A stretch of DNA of 64,000 nt from Siderastrea radians (lineage: Eukaryota; Cnidaria; Anthozoa; Scleractinia; Rhizangiidae), in NCBI GenBank assembly GCA_964017195.1, contig OZ024889.1, positions 55,140,574-55,204,573 on the forward strand, in the 5' to 3' direction. Within the stretch, counting starts at the first letter, position 1, and every line of letters begins with the position of its first letter. The position numbers were made by a program, and so were the translations under genes. This document shows positions 52,074 to 63,996 of the stretch, in pieces. The notes under the pieces are model-generated. The model was not told where the DNA came from and searched no databases. It was given only the letters and a program-made list of their open reading frames with translations.

Positions 52074-54290
52074 GTATCCTGAATTCTTATGCTATAGAAC
52101 TGGTAATTTATGGCCGCTCTCAAGATGTTTTCGAGATAATAACAATGAAGTAAGATAAGCTACCACGACGAATCATCGAAAGTGAATTTATTAAAAAATC
52201 TGGTTTGCATAAATGGGGCCTCAAAATTATCTTTGCAGTTTTCCCTTTTTCAAAACATTAATACCAATTTTGGCGGTGTGGTTGCATTCCTTGAGATTTT
52301 TTTAAACAGTTCGTAATGTTAAGGTGACAATTACACATTGTCTCAGACAGTACAGTTTTACTGTATGTTCTGATTTCGAAAAAGTATCGTTGGCGGCAGC
52401 CAACCTAGTGACTGCTAGAAGTTCAAGCGGCCTGTTTGGGGCTCGCGAGTTCAAATTTGCATCGAAAACAACATTCCTGAGATGCCTTTGAGTAGGCAAC
52501 TTGTGCAGATCATAGACAGGAACAAATTTTCCGTCAGATTCGAAAGTTTTTGCTGGATTTTAAGGGTCAGTTCGCGGACTCGAATGAGTCAAAATCAGGC
52601 CAAATCAAACTACAAAGACTGTTCTTTCGGAAACCGGGATTCTTTTCTCAAAGGGACAAGGTTAAGTGTATTCAATTTGTTCCCTGCTTCGTTCTCTTCC
52701 AGGCTCTCAGATAGTTGGGACGGCACGAAAATTAGAAAGGGAACGCGAAAATAAGACGCGCGGGATCTGGAAAAATGGGGGCGGTGGCGGGAAAGGGAAG
52801 GGAGAGAGCCTGTAGGCATTTTTTTAACGACACTCTTCCGCCCACTTTTAGCAAGTTTTTAGATAATTAGATTTCGGCTGTCAAACAGTCGAAATGTCAA
52901 TTTGTTGGGATCGTTCTCAAATTTCTCGCGCGAGTTTTCGCGCAATCTCGCTATGCGAACGCGAGGAAATATTCATGCCTTCCAGCACGTCTGATTTTCA
53001 GATTTTGCGAAAACAAAATTCTAACATGTATTGGAACAAAGGTTTCTCGATGTGGTGAAAAACAAGGAACTGCTGGTGTTTACGGGCACTGTTGGTGTTT
53101 ACGTTGTCAAATCGATTGGACAGTGCTCTATAAGCAAGAGTTAGCTGCTTAACTTGCTCGAAAATTTTAACCCGTATTTATGCGATGTTCAAAAACTTGT
53201 TGCTCAGTCAAACCGGCGGGATTTCTTCATGATATGTAAAATTATAGGGTAAACACGACTTCCGCTAGTCGCTGAATTTATTCTATTGTGCCGGAAGGTT
53301 GTGTTGACCCTTTGATGTCTTTGATCAAGAAATGGAAGTCTCAAGCTGTGATGTACTGTCTGGAGGATTTAACCGTTCTTAGAGCCGTTTAAAACTTTAT
53401 TTATGCCATCGTTTGTGCTAACTCTTTGGCAATTAGTTTGGTTTTCTGGCTCGCCTTTATTGCCAGATTCCTTTGGAGCCGCTTTAAAAAGTGAAGCCTT
53501 CTAAAAGGATCAGTGAATTCTCAGGCCGTGAATTGATGTTTATTGTTTGCGGTTAGTTTGCCACGGTTATCTTAATTAAATGCGTAAAACGTCCAAGTTA
53601 TTTTGAAACTGTTGTAGTCTCCTTTGATCGTATAGGAGCTAGGCTTTTTGCACTGTTGTTTTAACTCCCTCTTTGTAGTCGTGGTTGAATTTTGCCTTCT
53701 TGAAACTAAAACATAGTACCTCCATCGTCCTATTGCGTTACTAGCATCCAATAGAGAAATCTCTGAAATCTCCAGCACTTTAATTGCGCTTTGCAATTCT
53801 CGCTTTTTTCTGCATGATCCTTTCTACGTCCTCAAATTCCCAATCGCCGCTGCACTTGGTCTCGCATCACCGAAACCATTATCTATCATCGTGGCTTCTG
53901 AATTCAGAGTAGCTTTTGCCAGACGTGAAAACAAACTTTTGCCGAAACCCCTTGTCAGAATCACAAAAACATCTTCCACGAGCCAAGTTTAGTAGACAAG
54001 TCTTCTGTTCCTTTCTAATCTCCTTTAAGTTCGGAAAATTGCGCAGACAGACCTCTTGAGCGGTAGATAACGTGGACTCATCTATATCACGCGCGCGCAT
54101 CGCGGTAACTATCTCTCTGATTGTCACAAATGACCCTCACTACGAGGTGTTGATGTCGGCTGTCAAAACTGACCAATCAGAGGGTATACCAGGAGCTGGT
54201 ATACCGGAACAGGCCGTTAAAAAAATGCTTACAGGCTCCGCCGCCTTGTCTCTCCCCAGCCCCTTTGCTTTTTTTCGCGCTCTTTTTCTC
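52074..54290. other. Spacer with a GC-richer patch
   Basis: No gene is supported. The patch at 52735-52975 has GGCGGGAAA (an E2F-like site on the - strand) and CTCGCGCGAG, and could be a CpG-rich promoter remnant. Frames at 53572-53796 and 53879-54127 lack domains. Confidence 0.4.
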
Positions 54291-55309
54291 AATTCACGCT
54301 TTCCCCACTATATGAACGAGGTTAGTCAAGAAAGGACATGCTTTACTACGTTTCTCACCATGTATTACCTTTTCCTCTGGCGAAAAATACATTTTCTGTA
54401 TCTGAAAAAGTAAGAGACAAAGTTAAGGGATTAATGGCAGAATTCAACATTCTTGAATACAGCTGTCAATGGATGTTAAAAGTTATCGTCCCACAAAAGA
54501 AAAAAAATACAGTATATCAAGAGCTCTTGAGCGTACTTTATTCTTACTAATTTTCGCGAGTATTTAATTTCGCAAAAATTCGGGAGCTGTATTTCACTAG
54601 CATTAATTTTCGCGATTCCAGGAAAAAAGTGGACAAAACTGAGTGTATTTAATTTCGCCGTACGGTTTTGCTATTGCTTTAATCTCTTAAACCCTGATCT
54701 GAGGGCCCGGTTTCACAAAAAGGGAATTTTCACAAGAAACCCCAGTGGACAGAAGGAGAATAAATTACATTTTGAAGGTACCAGCTGCTGGAAATTTCCA
54801 CAAGAAAATTAAAACGCCCAGATGAACAGCCAATTGGAAGAAGAGTGTTAGTTGAAAACAAGACCAGAAAGAAATATTTGCGAGGACAAAAATCAACAGT
54901 TTAAATTCAGAACAATTACCAACAAGCCCGTGGCTCAAAACATTTTAAATTTGAGTATGGTTTTCTTATGTAATATGGTACTAAATTTCTTGTGTATAAT
55001 TTTCGCTCTCTCCTTTTTTCGTGAGTATTAATTCTCGCGTTTTGGAAAAATCGCAAAATTAAGTACTCGTGAGAAGTAGTAAGAATAAGGTAACAATAAG
55101 GTATTTATTTAAATTGCGGTCATGCCATTTGGGATAGTGCCTTTTTGTCATAAGAGAGATTTAGCATCACGTTTACGGAAGCAAAAGAGTTTACGCAAAG
55201 AAAGTCTTCGCGTTAAATGATGAAAATGTTTCTCAAAAGAAGAAAATGATCCATATTAAAACGGCAAACTGTCAAGCAAAAACTAACGATAAAAACCGAC
55301 GTTTCGGGG

Positions 55310-55871
55310 TCAACATGACGCCCTTGTCAAGGTAAACTTACAATATGTAAATTTTCTACAAGTAAAAGAAGCAGCGTCCGCTAAAATTAGCATAACAGAG
55401 AGAGCAAAAATTAAATAACACAAATGATTTCGCACGAATGGAGCTAGATTGCCCTTTTGACCGGGCTTTAGCTGTCTTATCAATAACATCTCATGAACCG
55501 GCCAACAATCAAACTTATTTCTGTATTGCTTAAGGACACAGAACTGCCTCGGTAGGTCTTCAGGGAGCTTCCAGTACATGTTTTGATAGCCGTGTCTGTA
55601 TATGAAGGATGATTGCATGATTGTTGCTTATGTCCTCTACAACGTTCGTGTAAGTGCCTGCACGTATAACCCACATAACCCGCACCACAAAGGCCACACT
55701 GAAAACTATAGACGGCACCTTGTTGGTTAACAATATGCGGCTTTGTCTCTTTTGATCAATTTTGCGTCTCACAAACACGGGCTGGATAGTTATCTGCAAT
55801 TTCAGACTAAAGTCTTTGAACCGTTTTTTCCCACTATTCGATGGCTCTTGATCCTTGAATGGTAAGTCCAC
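55310..55871 (-). pseudogene. Penelope-like element fragment with GIY-YIG domain (1)
   Basis: Overlapping - strand frames read LPFKDQEPSNSGKKRFKD, then a shift to GYTCRHLHERCRGHKQQS (the GYT of GIY-YIG with its Arg/His), then another shift to CVLKQYRNKFDCWPVHEMLLI and RQLKPG. This is the C-terminal endonuclease of a Penelope-type retroelement. Next to its end is CCGACGTTTCGG (about 55294-55305), a typical terminal word. At least two frameshifts; RT is missing. Confidence 0.8.
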
Positions 55872-55959
55872 TCAAACAACGTCTCCTGTTTCCTTTGGCA
55901 CTGGTAAAGGCTGCTGGGCGATGTAAAACGTAAACCTGATACTAATTAAATCACTCTCA

Positions 55960-56560
55960 CTAAATTGATGTGGTCAGGAAGGAGTGAGAATGTCCTTAGC
56001 AACTTCGATTTTGATAGAGACCCTGTTATCCAGAACGTTTCATGGTGGATCATGCAGGCTGGCCTTTATGGTAACCCCTGCAGGTGGGAATTCTATTTTT
56101 TAGAGGGAGAGAGAACGCTTATTTTCTCTGGACGCAGGGGCTGGAGGTTTGATAGTAATAAGTAATATGTACCTTTCTGTTCTCCAGACCTCGAGGTGTA
56201 GATAGTTGTTGTATAACAAACCAACTTAGCGAAGCAACAGTGGTGAACAAGAAGAATATTTTCACTTTCTTTACCCCGATTAGGATCTTTCCTGTATCAA
56301 AAGAAAAGTGAATAATGCTTGACTGCGATGACAGAAAATCGTAGTACACACAATGCAATATGGCACCTCAGACATGTGTTAAAAATTATTTAAACACAGA
56401 GTAAATTACTTTCCCACAGCTGTCTTTTTGTTCCAACTGGTCTAATAATGGTTTAATATTGGATAGTGTCAAATCGTTTAATATTTAGTTTCACCTTTCC
56501 AAGAAACTCAACAACAAGAATTGTTTCTTAAATTAAAATAGACTTAAAAAGTTTGAAATC
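55960..56560 (-). repeat. Segmental duplicate of the gene C anchor-exon region
   Basis: This stretch is collinear with 61790-62350. It shares GAGACCC(T/C)GTTA(T/G)CCAG, GTTTCATGGTGG, the anchor exon, and CTTGACTG(C/T)GATGACAGAAA. It contains the orphan exon at 56173-56291. Confidence 0.75.
56173..56291 (-). pseudogene. Orphan membrane-anchor exon with lost start codon
   Basis: The sequence matches exon 1 of gene C: KILIGVKKVKIFFLFT, SLSWFVIQQLSTPRGLENRK, with the acceptor (TTTTGATACAG) and donor (AGAAAG/GTACAT) kept. Where genes B and C have ATG, this copy has AAG. No catalytic exon follows it before gene B. It is either a relic of a fourth paralogue or an unused alternative exon. Confidence 0.75.
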
Positions 56561-56680
56561 GGTGATCCCGGTTGTTATTTTAGGCATGAATTCGGTAAGT
56601 ATAAAAATTTGCGATAGGTTTCTTAAAACATTTAAGACAACGTTTTGAGTTAAATATAAAAGCTTCAAATACAAGATATA

Positions 56681-57360
56681 AACAATAGAACATTAATATC
56701 GATTAATAAAAAGTAATACAAAGAGAAAATTTTGTGTCAAATTAACAAACCGACGTCAGTTTTTATGCGTCTGTAGGGCTCGTGGGTCCATTCGTAAATC
56801 CACAGCATCTGATATGACGAAATTTATTTTTAGTAACCTCGCAGTTGCAGAAAAACTGACGTCAATTTGTTTTTTACAGTGACCAAGAAAATAGTGAGCG
56901 CTACAGTTTTTCATTCAAAAATTTAGTGAATCGAGCATAGCTTCACAGTTTCATTCAAAATACGCACCTTAATCTTGTTTAAACTAAAATAAACTACGGA
57001 TTCATGTTTCTGTAATAGAACATTAAACAATAGAACATTAATATCGATTAATAAAAAGTAATACAAAGAGAAAATTTTGTGTCAAATTAACAAACCGACG
57101 TCAGTTTTTATGCGTCTGTAGGGCTCGTGGGTCCATTCGTAAATCCACAGCATCTGATATGACGAAATTTATTTTTAGTAACCTCGCAGTTGCAGAAAAA
57201 CTGACGTCAATTTGTTTTTTACAGTGACCAAGAAAATAGTGAGCGCTACAGTTTTTCATTCAAAAATTTAGTGAATCGAGCATAGCTTCACAGTTTCATT
57301 CAAAATACGCACCTTAATCTTGTTTAAACTAAAATAAACTACGGATTCATGTTTCTGTAA
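56681..57360 (+). repeat. Two identical tandem copies of a 345-bp unit
   Basis: Copies start at 56681 and 57026 and appear identical throughout. Each contains TGACGTCA-type words (CGACGTCAG and CTGACGTCAA) facing each other about 125 bp apart. Lack of divergence indicates a recent duplication or an assembly artefact. Confidence 0.9.
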
Positions 57361-58241
57361 AACTAACCTTTATTCCTCGAGTTGCATGATGTGTTAAAAA
57401 TCACACAATGATTTCTCTGAGTTCGTGCAAGTTCGCTTTCATCCGTTCCATTTACTTCAGCTACGAGTCGGTTCCAGTCATTCAAACTTTTTCTTCAGTC
57501 TTCAAACTTCGACAAATAATTTCCTTTTTTGCCTCGCAAATGATATCAGGCTATTCAATCGATCAAAAAGTAAATTTCACCGATTGACGATTGTGTCGAT
57601 CCTCATGAAACATTCCAGTTTTGATGTAGTTCTGTCACGTACGATGAAAACTTCGGAGAACCGGCGATGCAAAAGCCGAGACAGCTTGCAGTTACATGTG
57701 ACGTCATTTTCATTTTATTATCAACAGCTTTACCGGCAGTAAACAATTGCAAGAGCCAATTAGGCCTCGATACAAATATCTCCAAAAACTGTCCAACTAT
57801 GTTTCCGAAAATTCTCAAAAAAAGTTCCAAATATCCGCCAGAAATCTCTAAATATCTTGTTATAATTGTAGAAAATATTATAGTTTCGCCACATAAAAGG
57901 GACAGATGTTTTAGTCACTGTGGTTGTATTTCAGTTTCACATATCACAACACAACCAGGAGCTAAGCGTGACTGCAAAAGTGCGAATCTCGTGATCACCG
58001 TTTAAAACGTTTGCCCATATATTTTAGGTGGCGAAATTTGCCACAATAACAGTGCTTTATGGCCGAATTTTTAAATTGCGGCAGTTGAAGACTTATGCTC
58101 GCTCGTGACCAAAACAAAACGTCGAAAATAATCATAGGCCTCAGACATCACAAATGAAAATTTATTAAACTGAGACCGCCTGTATGTTAACGTAAAACTT
58201 TAAATTTATTACGTCTATTACTTGTTAAGTTTCATTGTCAC
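57361..58241. other. Spacer and probable 3' flank of gene C
   Basis: Short frames (57425-57742, 57667-58005) have no domain. The part nearest 58242 is likely the gene C 3' untranslated region. Confidence 0.4.
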
Positions 58242-59330
58242 TTATGCCTCTGTGATCTCTTCTTGTGTCCATACAGTCGCCCTGTATTTTCTTCCTTGTC
58301 TGGCAACAAGAATGCATTCTAATAACTCGTCATTATAGTCAAAAGGAATCTTGTTAACAAATAATCTATCTTTCATTATTGATCCCAGTACCCAGCGCAA
58401 ATCTTCAATAGAAATCCAGCAAACAGTTCGTACCCACGTTCCATGACACTCGGGATACTGGTCATACCAGTGTATAGCTCGCGAAATGTACCCTGGCTGC
58501 TCACCGCGGATTCCTCCTGGGGCCAGCGGATGCTGCTGTAAAGATGCATACACTGTTTCATCCGGGACATACGTGTCTTTCAAGAATTCAATGAAGTCTT
58601 TTCCTATCTTACTATGAAGTACAAACTCGACAAATTCTCTCAAAGCGACTACATGAGTTGATCCTTTATAGATAGTAATATTGTGTGGAGGAGATGGTTT
58701 TGTAACCCCAGTGTTATAAATGCCATGATTCTTTAGAGTGTGGACCATTCTAGTGCGATCCTTATTATGCTCAGGCATTGGGAAACTTTCCATACTGTTA
58801 GAGTTGTTAAGTCTTTGTAATGCTTCCACAATTTGACGGTTTTCGTAAAGGGGAAAGTCCTGCCCAACTAGATTTATGTAATATTTCCATTTCACAGATG
58901 ACTGTGAAAGCTCCTCCATGCAGTTAAGTTGAGCTTGAACTACTGAAAAATGCCCCCAGATGACATCGGTACTATTTGTGGAGATAAAAACATTTGGCAG
59001 ACAGCGTATCATAGCCTGTATGGCCTTACGGAAGACCTCGGGGGATTTCTTGTCGATGTGAATGCAATAAACATTGCTAGGCGTGTAGATAGCTTGAAGA
59101 AGTGTCTCAAATAGACGAGCGTCTTTGTGCACTGCGAAACCAAATGCGATTGGGAATTGCTGTTCTTCTTTGGTCACAGGACGATAAACAAAGTGCTTCG
59201 CAGAAATGTCGTGACAATCCTCAATAGACTTGTAATAATTAAGGACATTGTCGTCAGTCGAATCGAATGAAGTACTGTTTATTTTTTCTTTGCCAGCTAT
59301 AAACTTTTTACATCGTTTCCATTTTATTTC
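58242..59330 (-). CDS. GCNT-like beta-1,6-N-acetylglucosaminyltransferase C, catalytic exon
   Basis: This exon encodes 362 residues, EIKWKRCKKFIAG onward, after the acceptor TCTGTTGCAG/GAA at 59330. GT14 motifs: FPIAFGFAVHKDARLFE, YCIHIDKKSPEVF, CLPNVFIS, VIWGHFSVVQAQL, WKYYINLVGQDFPL, KGSTHVVALREFVEF, PDETVYASLQQ (Glu near residue 295 of the joined product) and RTVCWISIEDLRWVLG. It is collinear with gene B, ends slightly earlier and looks intact. Joined with the anchor exon at 61956-62072 it gives about 401 residues, close to vertebrate core-2 enzymes. Golgi O-glycan branching is inferred. Confidence 0.9.
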   Translation of the reverse strand, partial: EIKWKRCKKFIAGKEKINSTSFDSTDDNVLNYYKSIEDCHDISAKHFVYRPVTKEEQQFPIAFGFAVHKDARLFETLLQAIYTPSNVYCIHIDKKSPEVFRKAIQAMIRCLPNVFISTNSTDVIWGHFSVVQAQLNCMEELSQSSVKWKYYINLVGQDFPLYENRQIVEALQRLNNSNSMESFPMPEHNKDRTRMVHTLKNHGIYNTGVTKPSPPHNITIYKGSTHVVALREFVEFVLHSKIGKDFIEFLKDTYVPDETVYASLQQHPLAPGGIRGEQPGYISRAIHWYDQYPECHGTWVRTVCWISIEDLRWVLGSIMKDRLFVNKIPFDYNDELLECILVARQGRKYRATVWTQEEITEA

Positions 59331-61955
59331 CTGCAACAGAAAAAAAAAAAGATCTAATCAGCGTTATGCAAACAGTAGATGTAAATTACAGATCTCTCAG
59401 TTTTGGCCAGAACCTGTATGCATGTACCGCTAAATAATAAAGGAACTTTTGAAGTGGCAGCCGGAATCAGCTGTTTCTTCCAGCCTTCGACAGCATGTCG
59501 TATTTACTGTCTTACTTACTCATGATCACTACCCCAGCTCTCTATAAGATGTCCTCTTTAAAACGGGGCAGGAGTCATAACTAACATTCCAGACTGATAG
59601 GGAATACCAGTGTCACTAGAGTTCTGGCCAGGATTTTTTTTTGACGTGACGTTGAGCTAAGTAATCCTCTCGGACGTACAAGCCATCTCATAACCCTACC
59701 GCGGTACATGGTTGTGGGGCTGATGCCTCCCTTAGGTTTTTGTTGAGTTACAGTATTTTGAACAGATGTCGCCTTTGATAGATAGCCTTTGATTTGTTCT
59801 ACAGGTTGAGGAAAACATTATGGGTTGTGCCGCTGCTGGGGCCTGTGACTTCTTCCAAAATGGCGGCCAGGATGACCACCATCTTGGATTTTACTCATAA
59901 TTAGAAATTGTCTAAAAAAACAGACGTTAGAGATTGAATTCGTGTTAGACATGGGCAAAATGACATCTTTGCCGCTTTTTTCGGCATGTTATGCTTTTCT
60001 CACCATGAAAAGGTGAAAACCAAACATTTTTATTCAAAAAAGGATTGACCACATATTACTTATGACGTATTATCTCGTAACCTTACTAACCTATTTTCAT
60101 TAAACTTTGCCATAAGGGATACCTAAGGGATATGCAAACAGCTACTAAAAAACGGTGGATCCAAATAAAAAATTTCCTTGAAAATATTGAAGAAAAACCT
60201 TAAGGGGGTGACATCCATCCTCCCCGCTCAGCACGTGGGAGGCTGAACTTGGCTTAACAGTTTTACTAAATATGTAGGGGCTTAGGGCCTCCATTAACAT
60301 TGTGTTTGGGAGTGAGAATCAGGGACTTACGATCCGTTGAACCACCCTTGAATGGAATAAAATCGGTCTGACAGGCTTTAAAGGAAAGAGACTTACTTAT
60401 TGTGCCCATGGGATGCCACCTCTCTTCCCAATTTCCTATATACTAGCTATAGTTTGCCTGCCCTGCTGTGTAACCGCCCTTGTTTCCCCATCGATGGGCT
60501 CCTGAGTTAGCCAATGTTACTCATCTCGTCACTTTGTTCAAAAAATTTCACTTCCATCAGTCTTAACTGTTATTGAAATATCTCAATTATTAGTGTATTG
60601 AGCGAAAACGAGTATTATTGGGAAAACACTGAGTTTGTTGGAGAAACATGACCTTGACCTATTATTATTAAACAACATTTCGTAAATTAAACAGTCCAGT
60701 TTTCCGCCGCATTTCTTGAGGACGGAAAAGTTGCTGTTAAGGTCGCCGATGGTTTTAATGCCGTGGTCGTTCTTTAGATGCTTGCCGATTGCTGAAAAAC
60801 GGTGTTCTTCAATACGTTGGTGAAAATGCCGGCTAGTATAGCCGACATACTCTGCATGGTACAGATCACATTGATAATTATACTCCACGCATTGTTGGTT
60901 GACTAAGGGTGGTTTGGGCTCACTCATCTTAAGGTCTTCACCAATTTTGCGGCTCCTAAAATTTGGTTGAAGAGTGTAATTGATTCTCTTCCACTTCTCA
61001 ATAGAGAATCGAGATCCAGAAAACATGCCTTCAAAATGTGGTTGTTAAGAACTGTTATTATAGTTTCCACCCGCCTCCAACAGCCCAAACTAATGTGCAG
61101 GTGGAACCACAGTTTTGTAATGTAACCAGTTGCTATTGTAATAAATTGTGATTGTACAATGAATTGTCATACTAAATGGCCATCGATAAAATACTATTTC
61201 ATGTGCATTCAAACTGGCTCTCTAACCTCTTTCGTAAATTTGCAAGTCTATTGCGCTTTTCAATTTGAACGAGGCTAGACAGGATCATTTGAATTCCTTT
61301 TTAGGAGTGTTATATCGGCGACCAATTATTCAAACAGCTAGTCAAGAAAGGGCATACTCTAGGACGTTTCTTATCATGAATTACCTTTTCCTCTGGCGAA
61401 AAATAAGTTTTTTGTATCTGAAAAAGGAAGACATAAGGTTAACTAATTAATGACTGAACTGCTTTTAAAGCCATATGTAAATTACGAACAACCGTTAACC
61501 GTTAACAGCTGTTTAAAACTTAGTCTCACTTGGATTTCTGAATAGCTGTTAAGTTCGAGAAATGTACCTTGCTGGAGCGTGCCACAGTGTCGTCAGAGAG
61601 ATTTAGCATCACTTGAAAAAAGCTTTTAGTAAGTTAACAGGTGAAGCTAAGTAAGTCAAAAAATGAAAATGCGACAATAAATTTCTCTATAGTCTGTTGA
61701 TAGGTATTGAATAGACAGTGTTCTCGCCCAACAACTGATTTATATGTTATTTAACTGTGTCTAAACTTCTTTTCGAACTGATTCAATTTCAATAGAGACC
61801 CCGTTAGCCAGCACGTTTCATGGTGGGCCCAGGCTGGCCGTCGTGGTAACTCCTACAGGAGGAAAAAGCAATAAGATTTTTTTTAGAGAGAGAGAGAAAG
61901 AGAGAACACTTATTTGCTGTCTACCCTGAGGCTAGAGGTTTGATGTAATGTGCAC
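59331..61955 (-). other. Intron 1 of gene C
   Basis: Bounded by GT (61955) and AG (59331) on the - strand. It carries a Penelope fragment (60583-61026) and a segment (61320-61440) shared with 54305-54420. Confidence 0.65.
60583..61026 (-). pseudogene. Penelope-like element fragment with GIY-YIG domain (2)
   Basis: A single - strand frame reads LQPNFRSRKIGEDLK, PPLVNQQCVEYNYQCDLYH, AEYVGYTSRHFHQRIEEH (the GIY-YIG core), IGKHLKNDHG, FSVLKKCGGKLDCLIYEML and then diverges. The usual order of Penelope C-termini is kept and this domain is less damaged than the copy at 55310. RT lies outside or is lost. Confidence 0.85.
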
Positions 61956-62074
61956 CTTTCTGTTCTTGAGTCCTCGAGGTGAAGATAGTTGCTGTATAAC
62001 ACACCAACTCAGCGCAGCAACAATAGTGAACAAGAAGAATATTTTCACTCTCTTTTCCCCGACTAGGATCATTA
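61956..62074 (-). CDS. Gene C exon 1: membrane anchor
   Basis: Coding 61956-62072, 39 codons: MILVGEKRVK, a hydrophobic helix (IFFLFTIVAALSWCVIQ) and QLSSPRGLKNRK. The ATG is 2 nt after the acceptor TTTTGATACAG/TA, and the donor AGAAAG/GTGCAC is phase 0. It is a type II anchor like that of gene B. Together with the exon at 58242-59330 it completes the gene. Confidence 0.8.
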
Positions 62075-62357
62075 CTGTATCAAAAGAAAAGTGAATAATG
62101 CTTGACTGTGATGACAGAAATCCTAATAAACACAATGCAAAACAGCAAGTCAGGCACGTTCCGTGTGTTAACTTGATCCATTCCCAAGTCGTTTCGTTAA
62201 AGCTGGTCCAATACTTTACTTTTGGATTCTCAGTGCCAAATTGTTTAAGGTTTAGTTTTACCTTTCCAATAAACTTGACATTTCTTGTTCCTCCAACTGG
62301 TTTAGTTAATATATTTGAAGTGTTTGAAATGACCTTTACACTCTGCATCTCTTAGTA

Positions 62358-62915
62358 CACTCTTTTTTTTTATAAGAACGTCTAATTTTGCGGCTGAGGC
62401 TGAACCGAAACTGAATGTTCTTATTTTTTTCACGTTTGAGCCTAAAACGTTCTTAGGAGTGTTCTTAAGTAACGTGGTATAGAATTTCAGAAAACTGATA
62501 TAAACGTGACAAGGAAACCGTAAAACGCCCATTGTGCGCTGTATCACGTCAAATTTCTTTGACATAGATACTGTTGTTTTTTTCTTCTCAGCAGAATTCA
62601 CTTTATAACTCTTCCACAGTTGATAATGACAAGAAAATATAGCCGGAGCTCGACATTAAAAAGCAAAAAAAAAAAAACAGAAACAGAAACAAAAGAAAAC
62701 AAAAACAAACAAAATGTGGTTCGATACGATAGAGATTCATGTCGATACTATGTTTCTTTAGCTCGATGCAAAAACCGCTGATGCAGAACTGAATAAAATT
62801 ACTGCTTTGTCTCTTACTCTCAGCCTGGGTACGTTCTTAGTTTGTTCTTAAAATCTGGGTCAATTTGAGCCTCAACGTTCTTATAAAAAAGGTTCTTATA
62901 TATAAAAAAAGAGTG
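62358..62915. mobile_element. Tc1/mariner-type MITE with TA target
   Basis: Starts CACTCTTTTTTTTTATAAGA and ends with TATATAAAAAAAGAGTG; TA lies at both outer edges. GAACGTTCTTA-type words sit inside both arms. No transposase frame. It lies in the 5' intron of gene C. Confidence 0.75.
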
Positions 62916-63424
62916 TATGTCATTGTTGTCGACTGCCTCCGGTTGTTACCTTAGCAATTCAAGCAATCGAGATTAATTCTTTCAGCTTTATAAATTCTCC
63001 ATAATTCTCTATTACGTATAGTTAATTGGATTCCTTACTAATCCAACTACATAAAGCAGTTTTCTCGGTCTGCTTACAGCTGTTGAACTCAGAGAATACC
63101 AGTTTTGTATCTCCCGTTAGCATCCTAAAAAAGTACTCCTCCAGTTCTGTTTAATTAGGAACCCATTTGTGACATTAACATCTCGATAACTGTTATGCAG
63201 TTTACCGATAAGCGTGTTATATGTCACGTTCCTAAACGAAGTCGCCAGTTTTACTTTTAGCCAATTCAAACTCGGATTTAACGACCAAAAATTCGGTTTT
63301 CCATTCTATGTAGGACTAAACCAAAAAAAGATTACAACATGAATTGTCTGAACCATACACTTTAGGACATGGACTACGTTCAAACTGGCGTCTTCGTGTG
63401 TTATACTGAAGCAAATTTACATCC

Positions 63425-63996
63425 TGCCGTATAACTGGCGCGCACACATTCATGGTGTCAATGCACAAACATGTATTTAGTAGTCCTTTTTTTAACATTT
63501 GTATTTCAAGGGGGCAATGTTTACCTTCAACGTGTGCTTCTGTAATGACTTGTGATACCGCCTCAATCTAACTTTTCCGTCAAATTGTTAGTAGGCGCGC
63601 TTCGATGATAATTGTTTCAACTGTGTATGTGACTTATTATGCGAATTAGCATCACAGCCAGCGGCGAATCAATATAACGGAAAAAAGTGCTGTCAAATTG
63701 TGATGATAAATGCCGTATAACTAGCGCGCACACATTCATGGTGTCAATGCACAAACATGTATTTAGTAGTCCTTTTTTTAACATTTGTATTCCAAGGGGG
63801 CAATGTTTACCTTCAACGTGTGCTTCTGTAATGACTTGTGATACCGCCTCAATCTAACTTTTCCGTCAAATTGTTAGTAGGCGCGCTTCGATGATAATTG
63901 TTTCAACTGTGTATGTGACTTATTATGCGAATTAGCATCACAGCCAGCGGCGAATCAATATAACGGAAAAAAGTGCTGTCAAATTGTGATGATAAA
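63425..63996 (-). repeat. 286-bp tandem duplication holding the gene C 5' exon
   Basis: Copies at 63425-63710 and 63711-63996 differ at only a few sites (for example CTGGCG/CTAGCG). Each contains a donor-like GTTGAAG/GTAAAC (exon ends 63525 and 63811), matching the gene B donor at 45380, and the homologous upstream block. Gene C may thus have two 5' exons or promoters. The array reaches nearly to the window edge and may continue. Confidence 0.75.

Noticed and set aside
53879..54413. Frames of 82 aa (-) and 113 aa (+)
   Set aside because: They overlap each other and part of the duplicated noncoding stretch shared with 61320; no support for coding.
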